From positions 1 through 36,590 of IMG/VR virus record IMGVR_UViG_3300030389_003338: 36,590 bases of DNA, one strand, 5' to 3'. The position numbers and the translations under genes were made by a program. The DNA comes from a virus. Below the pieces are notes generated by a model. It worked only from the letters and a program-made list of their open reading frames with translations, was not told the DNA's origin and made no database searches. This document shows positions 32,059 through 36,590 of this stretch, piece after piece. How positions within the stretch are numbered: the stretch's first letter is position 1; the number at the start of each line of letters is the position of its first letter.

Positions 32059-32793
32059 CTAAAGTTTAAATTCAGTCTGTAATTTTGGTTGTGTTTTTAA
32101 GTTTCCTTTATTGTCAAAGGCTTCCTGGTACTTATAAAAGAATCTAACAGCTGCCTTCACAGACTTCTCATCAAACTCTACCTCTTTAAAAAGCTTTGTT
32201 CTTGCTGTAGGCTGTGCACCCATAAAGTTCTTTTTACAATGTACTAAAGCCAGTCTATCTATTGGTCTCTCTGGATGCCTTATATCCCATAGCATCTTAT
32301 ACATACTAAGCTGAATTACATAAGTATAGTCCTCTAAGCTCTTAGATGTCTTTAGGTCTATCATCCATGTCTCATCGTTCATCTCTACTACTAAGTCACA
32401 TCTACCAGCAAATGGACATATAAGCTTACCTTGTCTATGGTTTTTAGCATACAATACCTCTTCAACTGATATAACTTTAGGTAAATACTCTTGATACCAC
32501 TTACAGAAACTTATAACACCCTTCTGTACCTCTGGGTCGTTCTCAATAAGTAAGTCCTCACCTAACAAAAGCTTCTCACAATTATCGTGTACAGCAGTTC
32601 CTACTCTAAGTGCTTCAGAGTTAGTCTCTAAATACTTATCATAGTCACCCTTTGAGTTGTTCACAATGTACTTTAGAAGGTAATTAGGTGTGGGGCATCC
32701 ATATCTAGTAACAGTAGTAACACTGGGGACGTATATACCATCCCCAATGTCATAGAACCTACCATATCGAGTTCCCTCAACGTGCTTAATCAT
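32059..32793 (-). CDS. RecB/Cas4-like PD-(D/E)XK exonuclease, 244 aa
   Basis: Order of motifs: GTAVHDNCEKLL (His69), Glu111/112, FAGRCDLVVE (Asp133), WMIDLKTSKS (Asp146-Leu-Lys148) and YVIQLSMYKMLW (Gln161, Tyr165). This is the full RecB-type nuclease signature. It lies directly behind the annealing protein, like exonuclease/annealase pairs (lambda Exo/Beta, RecE/RecT). The start at MIKHVEGTRY (8 bases inside the previous gene) is preferred over an upstream in-frame GTG at 32817. No four-Cys iron-sulfur cluster is seen. Confidence 0.82.
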   Translation of the reverse strand: MIKHVEGTRYGRFYDIGDGIYVPSVTTVTRYGCPTPNYLLKYIVNNSKGDYDKYLETNSEALRVGTAVHDNCEKLLLGEDLLIENDPEVQKGVISFCKWYQEYLPKVISVEEVLYAKNHRQGKLICPFAGRCDLVVEMNDETWMIDLKTSKSLEDYTYVIQLSMYKMLWDIRHPERPIDRLALVHCKKNFMGAQPTARTKLFKEVEFDEKSVKAAVRFFYKYQEAFDNKGNLKTQPKLQTEFKL

Positions 32794-33367
32794 TTGTTTT
32801 TCTTTTGTGGTATTCACTTAGAAATACATTATACTTCTTCTCATCCTTCTTATTATCCTTCTGATTTAAAAACCATTTAAGATAATCAAGGGGAACATCT
32901 GAGATAAACTTGCCACTATGTTTACCAAAGTCTAGTATGTATTCTGTTTGTTTGGCTGTTGGAGAGACTGGCTGGGGACCTGGGGCATTAGGAACCCCTT
33001 GTGGTTTCGGAGTAGCGTTCCCCCCAGCCTTTTTAGTGTCGTATAAATCCCTTGCTATACCCCATTTAACACAAGCTCGTTTAAATGAGTCGCTAACTAT
33101 AGACTTTTCTCCTTCAAAGTTTGCTTCAGTTCCAGTGTCCCACTTTGTTACTTTAACTCCATTAACATTGATGGATACACCACACATCAACAAACCCTTT
33201 ACTTCTTTGTAATCATCACTCCAGTTTTCAGGACCTACCACATCATCAAGTACATCCATGCAGTATCGTGCATCAACATACGACAGCTTTACCCCTGCTT
33301 GGGTTCTGTGTTTAATCCTATCTTCTGGTGTTGGTTGCGTTAGTTTAGATAAATCTATCTTACTCAT
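32786..33367 (-). CDS. Rad52-family single-strand annealing protein fused to an EXOX-like C-terminal domain, 193 aa
   Basis: Residues 1-115 contain SYVDARYCMDVLDDVVGPEN, GVSINVNGVKVTKWDTGTEA and SDSFKRACVKWGIARDLYD, the Rad52/Rad22 DNA-binding core. A Pro/Gly linker (KPQGVPNAPGPQPV) follows. Residues about 140-193 (YILDFGKHSGKFISDVPLDY, then LKWFLNQ) form the small FGKHKG-type domain found at exonuclease X ends and as DUF3820. It anneals complementary strands in phage recombination. It has its own RBS and a likely promoter upstream, so it leads the replication block. Confidence 0.83.
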   Translation of the reverse strand: MSKIDLSKLTQPTPEDRIKHRTQAGVKLSYVDARYCMDVLDDVVGPENWSDDYKEVKGLLMCGVSINVNGVKVTKWDTGTEANFEGEKSIVSDSFKRACVKWGIARDLYDTKKAGGNATPKPQGVPNAPGPQPVSPTAKQTEYILDFGKHSGKFISDVPLDYLKWFLNQKDNKKDEKKYNVFLSEYHKRKTND

Positions 33368-33397
33368 AGTCGCTACTCCTAAGTTAATTGTTTATCT

Positions 33398-33426
33398 AAT
33401 TTACTACGCCTAGAAGTTTTTTACAA
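33398..33426 (-). promoter_or_regulatory. Candidate sigma70-type promoter for the recombination/replication block
   Basis: On the minus strand, TTGTAA (33426-33421) and TAAATT (33403-33398) are separated by exactly 17 bases, each matching four of six consensus positions. They lie in the short non-coding gap directly before the Rad52-like gene and its AGGAGTAGC RBS. Confidence 0.45.
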
Positions 33427-33603
33427 CTATTTTTTCTTAGCTAATATTCCTTCAAGTATTTCCATTAGTCCATCAAACAATGAATTTAATATATCCTCTT
33501 CTTTTGCTTCTGATATAAGAGGTATGTTAACCTTCTTGTTGATTTCATCTATTATTTCTTCTTTGTTTTCTTTAAGGTAATTAACTATTAGTCCAGCTAT
33601 CAT
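33427..33603 (-). CDS. Hypothetical 58-aa acidic helical peptide
   Basis: MIAGLIVNYLKENKEEIIDE, then INKKVNIPLISEAKEEDILN and a hydrophobic helix (LFDGLMEILEGILAKKK). AAAGGA lies eight bases upstream of the ATG. It follows the holin-like genes and is the last gene of the lysis block. No family is recognised. Confidence 0.55.
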   Translation of the reverse strand: MIAGLIVNYLKENKEEIIDEINKKVNIPLISEAKEEDILNSLFDGLMEILEGILAKKK

Positions 33604-33609
33604 TTTATT

Positions 33610-33783
33610 TTATCCTTTCCAGATTTTTCTGAGTGTCAGTAGACCCACAAGCAAACCTACGCAAACCGATGCAAAGTTTAAGTATGGGCTTAACATCTCC
33701 ATGTGATTAATTAGTGCTCCACTGAATGAGCAACACGCTCCTACTACTGGTTTTTCTACTACTGCTATTACTGCTTCTTTCAT
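33610..33783 (-). CDS. Small holin-like membrane protein, 57 aa
   Basis: A soluble or weakly hydrophobic N-terminus (MKEAVIAVVEKPVVGACCSF) is followed by one strong membrane helix (YLNFASVCVGLLVGLLTLRK) and a basic end (IWKG). AGGAGG lies five bases before the ATG. Its position beside the other membrane protein and endolysin makes a holin or antiholin role likely. Confidence 0.6.
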   Translation of the reverse strand: MKEAVIAVVEKPVVGACCSFSGALINHMEMLSPYLNFASVCVGLLVGLLTLRKIWKG

Positions 33784-33791
33784 TTATCCTC

Positions 33792-34076
33792 CTATGAATT
33801 TTTTTGTTTTAAACTGCTTATTATTCTTACGATTGAATGGTAGCTACCTTCTAATCGTGCAAGCTCTTTATGTAAATCTGGGAACTCATCTGTTTGTAGA
33901 CGCTTCTGCTGGTCTATAAGCTTGATAAGAATCCCTTCTGTACGATTTTGACTCTCTTCTAACTCTTGCATGAGAGTCTCCTGTATCCATTTGTTTTGCC
34001 TAGATACATAAAATCCCAGTGCTATAACGCCAGCCACTGGTAAGCCAAAGGTCTCAATTAAATTAATAAAGTCCAT
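33792..34076 (-). CDS. Holin-like protein with coiled-coil tail, 94 aa
   Basis: An N-terminal membrane helix (LIETFGLPVAGVIALGFYVS) is followed by a coiled coil (KWIQETLMQELEESQNRTEG, then ILIKLIDQQKRLQTDE). This layout is common in marine phages next to endolysins and is usually regarded as a holin or spanin-like partner. There is no lipobox. Confidence 0.65.
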   Translation of the reverse strand: MDFINLIETFGLPVAGVIALGFYVSRQNKWIQETLMQELEESQNRTEGILIKLIDQQKRLQTDEFPDLHKELARLEGSYHSIVRIISSLKQKNS

Positions 34077-34340
34077 TTACTTTTTCTTTCTAAATGTAGG
34101 CACGTTTGTAGGTTTACCCCCTACACCTTGTGGTTTTGACCTCTTTCTAAGCACTGCACTTTTCTTTTGAGATTTTGTCATAGACTTAGCTTTTGCAAGT
34201 GGGACGCACTTAGGGTATCTGCGTGAATCTCCTTTAGCACTTATCCTACCACATTCTTGGTATTTACCTTTCTTTTTAGGTGCTCCTATGTCTACCCACT
34301 TCTCCTTAAACCATTTTCTTAATCCACCCTTATATGCCAC
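34077..34340 (-). CDS. Small basic conserved protein, DUF5872-like, 87 aa
   Basis: GGLRKWFKEKWVDIGAPKKK, then YQECGRISAKGDSRRYPKCV, PLAKAKSMTKSQKKSAVLRK and GGKPTNVPTFRKKK. From memory this is the DUF5872-type pattern found in phages and large DNA viruses, of unknown function. It starts at GTG overlapping the previous TAG (TAGTG). Confidence 0.8.
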   Translation of the reverse strand: MAYKGGLRKWFKEKWVDIGAPKKKGKYQECGRISAKGDSRRYPKCVPLAKAKSMTKSQKKSAVLRKRSKPQGVGGKPTNVPTFRKKK

Positions 34341-34516
34341 TATCTATATCCACCACCACGTTTCTTGTAGGTTTTTACTAGCCATGCGTTTGCATACGCT
34401 GATGGATAAACATCAAACTTAGCTTTAGCCTCTGATTTTACTCTAGCGTATAGCTCTGGGTTTGTTGGTTTTGGTTTACTTGAGCTGCTTGATTTCTTTT
34501 TGAATTTGATTGCCAT
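34340..34516 (-). CDS. Small basic YPSAYAN-motif protein, 58 aa
   Basis: A Lys/Ser-rich start (MAIKFKKKSSSSSKPKPTNP) precedes YARVKSEAKAKFDVYPSAYA, NAWLVKTYKKRGGGYR. The YPSAYANAWLVxxYKxRGGxYR pattern recurs in marine phages and large viruses, often beside the KWVDI-type protein as here. Function is unknown; the pairing suggests joint action. Confidence 0.7.
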   Translation of the reverse strand: MAIKFKKKSSSSSKPKPTNPELYARVKSEAKAKFDVYPSAYANAWLVKTYKKRGGGYR

Positions 34517-34960
34517 TTAGTCCTCGTTGTTTTCTACAAAATGTTCTATGGTTCCTTTACCTGGACCATTGTATATTTCTTTCCAGTATTTAGCTTGTGC
34601 CACTACACCACTTGGTATAGGCTTTGGGCTTCTCCAGTATTTATATCTGCAAAAAGCTACCTGTAGGTATATACTACAAAGTACGCTGTTCTCTGGGTCC
34701 GATAAATCTAAGCCACGCTTTACAAGATGCTCTAATTTTTCTGGTCTGTACTTAAGGTAATTATTGATAGTGTCATTAATGGTATCTGGTTCTACCTGAA
34801 AGAAACCTAGTGCTGGACCTTTAACTTGTTCTAGGTGTTTATAGTTACTCTCAGACATACCAGTCCTGTAGACTAGATTCTCTGCATCTTCACTATACAT
34901 ATTTAAATCCTTAAGCACATATCTTATTATTTTTTTAATTGAGTTTTTCATATTTTCCAT
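34517..34960 (-). CDS. Lysozyme-like endolysin candidate, 147 aa
   Basis: DLNMYSEDAENLVYRTGMSE leads to SNYKHLEQVKGPALGFFQVE, then PDTINDTINNYLKYRP. Glu37 (in SES) is a plausible catalytic acid, and GPALGFFQVEP resembles the G-GLxQ segment of transglycosylase/lysozyme folds. This small family is frequent in marine phages and is generally thought to be the cell-wall hydrolase. The ATG lies within the end of the giant gene (26-base overlap). No signal peptide, so it would need a holin. Confidence 0.65.
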   Translation of the reverse strand: MENMKNSIKKIIRYVLKDLNMYSEDAENLVYRTGMSESNYKHLEQVKGPALGFFQVEPDTINDTINNYLKYRPEKLEHLVKRGLDLSDPENSVLCSIYLQVAFCRYKYWRSPKPIPSGVVAQAKYWKEIYNGPGKGTIEHFVENNED

Positions 34961-36590
34961 CTTTCAATATTATTTGTATTCCATACTTTTGTCTTAAATG
35001 CGTTCTATATTTATCTGGCTTTAATCTTAACACTAAACTTTTAGTATCTTTATTTCTGTCTTTTCTGTATACATATTGAGGGTTGTTCAATAAATCAAGT
35101 AAGAGTCGTTCATATATTTTTATTTCTCTACCCTTTAAATCAGCGACTTCATTTGATTTTTTATATAGCTCTCTAATTTTATAGTATGTAAAATCATCAG
35201 CACCCCTACCACTAATATTTTTTACTGCTTTTCTAATTTCTCCAACAGCCCCTTCTGTGGCACCTGTAAATTCTAATAGGTCTCTTCTTCCATATAACAC
35301 ATCGCCTATAAATGGAACCATTCTAGTTACTTTAGTTTTTCTTTCTTGCTCACCTTTAGCTTTATCAATAAGCTCTGTAAATGAATCGTAGAAAAACGCC
35401 ATCACATCTACAGGTGGAAATGAGAATATTAGCTCGTATACATTTTCTTGTATTGCAGCAAACTCTCCTTCATAAACAGCGTCTCTTTTAACTTTGTTTA
35501 TCCAGTATTTATTTAATAATATTATTTTTAATAAATTATCTTGCCATTTTTCTTCAAACGTGCTTTCTTTGTTTTTTAACCAATCTTTTATTTCATCTGC
35601 ACCTGCTCCTGCCAATGCAATTAAAGATACTAAATACAGCATATTGGCTGCAGCTTGAGCTTTTTCTTTGTTAGTTGTATTTTTATTTAATGGATTTCTG
35701 CCTTTAAATACACTGCGTTTCTGTCCTGGCTCAAACCACACATCTAAGAAATCATCTCTTAAAACATTAAGCTGTTTAATGGAAAATGTTTTTAACATAT
35801 ACATTGTTCTACCAATAGAGCCTGATTCTAAATATTTTAATGGAACTTCTGTTCTACCTACTGGCTGATACTTTAGTAGTGTTGCATATGCTAAAAATAG
35901 CTCATTTGTCGTATAGTTGTTAGGGGTTACATCTTTTTTTAAATCTGAAATTATCTCGCTGTAGCTGTCTCCAAACAATGTTTTTAAATATTCTTTATCT
36001 TTCTTAGATAGTCTATTGTTTTTAGCTTTTCTTTTATATCTTTGTATTGAACTATTTAATAAAACAGACTTACCTAGACCATCCATTAATTTAAATCCTG
36101 ATAATCTAAATATAGTATTGGTGACGTTGTTCATAAATTTAGCATACCACTCTTTGTTTCTATTTTTTATTTCAAAAGCAGGGTTTTCTACTCCAATTAT
36201 TTCTCTAGTAATTCTTTCTCTGCCTGTCAAATATCGAGCTATATTTTTAATAGTGTCTCTTTGGTCTAGACCATTATCATAAACTGAATAAACAATATCC
36301 TGCATCTGTGTAATAACATTTGTCCACTTTCCTAGTAATAATCCATAAGTACCTGTTTTAAATGAGCTCCAAGCACTATTAGTAGGCTTAAAATTAAAAT
36401 ACGCTGACAATATCCTAACAAGGTCATTTACTTTATCTCGTGATAAATCTTTACCTTCAGATACTTTAAGAATAAAATCGCCTATAGATTCATCAGTAAG
36501 CTCTCCTGCTCCAAAAAATTTCTTATTTTCTATTCTTTCTATAGCAGATTCCATGTGCCTATTAAGCTGTACAAGTGCATCTTCATAATA
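34935..36590 (-). CDS. Giant internal virion protein, C-terminal part (continues off the right edge)
   Basis: The frame is open to the right edge (YYEDALVQLNRHMESAIERI at the end); the internal Met at 36554 is not the true start. The same sequence occurs at the left edge, so this is the C-terminus of the gene at 1-5696. Features: a helical Lys-rich body, a GTYGLLLGKWTNVITQMQDI segment, MYMLKTFSIKQLNVLRDDFL, then a hydrophobic helix (ANMLYLVSLIALAGAGADEI). The last order recalls large polyvalent protein LPD38-like ends of podovirus core proteins. A basic C-terminus (LKPDKYRTHLRQKYGI) ends at 34935. Confidence 0.8.
   Translation of the reverse strand, partial: YYEDALVQLNRHMESAIERIENKKFFGAGELTDESIGDFILKVSEGKDLSRDKVNDLVRILSAYFNFKPTNSAWSSFKTGTYGLLLGKWTNVITQMQDIVYSVYDNGLDQRDTIKNIARYLTGRERITREIIGVENPAFEIKNRNKEWYAKFMNNVTNTIFRLSGFKLMDGLGKSVLLNSSIQRYKRKAKNNRLSKKDKEYLKTLFGDSYSEIISDLKKDVTPNNYTTNELFLAYATLLKYQPVGRTEVPLKYLESGSIGRTMYMLKTFSIKQLNVLRDDFLDVWFEPGQKRSVFKGRNPLNKNTTNKEKAQAAANMLYLVSLIALAGAGADEIKDWLKNKESTFEEKWQDNLLKIILLNKYWINKVKRDAVYEGEFAAIQENVYELIFSFPPVDVMAFFYDSFTELIDKAKGEQERKTKVTRMVPFIGDVLYGRRDLLEFTGATEGAVGEIRKAVKNISGRGADDFTYYKIRELYKKSNEVADLKGREIKIYERLLLDLLNNPQYVYRKDRNKDTKSLVLRLKPDKYRTHLRQKYGIQIILKDGKYEKLN
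36433..36590. repeat. Right copy of imperfect terminal overlap
   Basis: Ungapped partner of 1-158 with nine differences. The reading frame stays open through both copies, so either could be the joining copy. The mismatches are scattered rather than clustered, unlike a sequencing-end artefact. Confidence 0.9.

Noticed and set aside
1-36590. CRISPR array, tRNA, integrase, transposase or lysogeny repressor
   Set aside because: No regularly spaced direct repeats with spacers, no cloverleaf, and no product with integrase, transposase or CI-like features was recognised by eye.

Overview
The window is almost the whole genome of a small, AT-rich, apparently strictly lytic tailed phage. It looks like a podovirus, probably of a marine bacterium. 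The podovirus assignment rests on a portal / scaffold / capsid / adaptor / nozzle-like / internal-virion-protein layout with no tape measure, sheath or baseplate genes. The marine assignment rests on low GC, very short genes and small basic proteins of types common in marine viral genomes. No integrase, repressor, tRNA, RNA polymerase, DNA polymerase, primase or helicase was found. The two ends share a 158-base overlap (1-158 and 36433-36590) that is about 94% identical. Joining the ends there restores one uninterrupted reading frame of 2,397 codons, so the genome is probably circular or circularly permuted, about 36.4 kb, and cut inside its largest gene. The ends are not identical, which points to strain mixing or recombination.

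Layout. (1) 25868 down to 1, minus strand: the late block. It runs small membrane/basic proteins, a DUF5681-like probable small terminase, large terminase, two very large modular surface proteins, portal, scaffold, major capsid protein, decoration protein, small basic proteins, neck/adaptor proteins, a 1,198-aa nozzle-like protein and three internal-virion-type proteins. The last of these continues through the contig ends to 34935. (2) 34960 down to 33427, minus strand: lysis and small basic genes (lysozyme-like endolysin, two conserved basic proteins, two holin-like membrane proteins, one short ORF). (3) 33367 down to 28163, minus strand: recombination and replication genes. These are a Rad52-type annealing protein, a RecB-like nuclease, a winged-helix initiator with iteron-like repeats and an AT-rich stretch inside its own gene, another PD-(D/E)XK protein, a MazG-like protein, a SpoVG-like protein, a NinG-type HNH nuclease and an Hjc-like nuclease. 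(4) 26076-28115, plus strand: a tightly packed operon of eleven small genes led by a DUF2958 protein, probably early host-takeover or counter-defence genes. A TTCG-loop hairpin at 28139-28164 ends both converging blocks, and 25869-26075 is the divergent control region.

How it works together: DNA synthesis seems to depend on the host replisome, recruited at an origin resembling lambda ori inside the initiator gene. The Rad52-like protein, RecB-like nuclease, NinG and Hjc-like nuclease would make and resolve concatemers for packaging. The most unusual elements are the two giant proteins between terminase and portal, which repeat the fold pattern of the phage's own decoration protein and interleave it with carbohydrate-binding-like domains, and the run of three consecutive non-ATG, overlapping starts (ATT, TTG, TTG) at the head of the late block.
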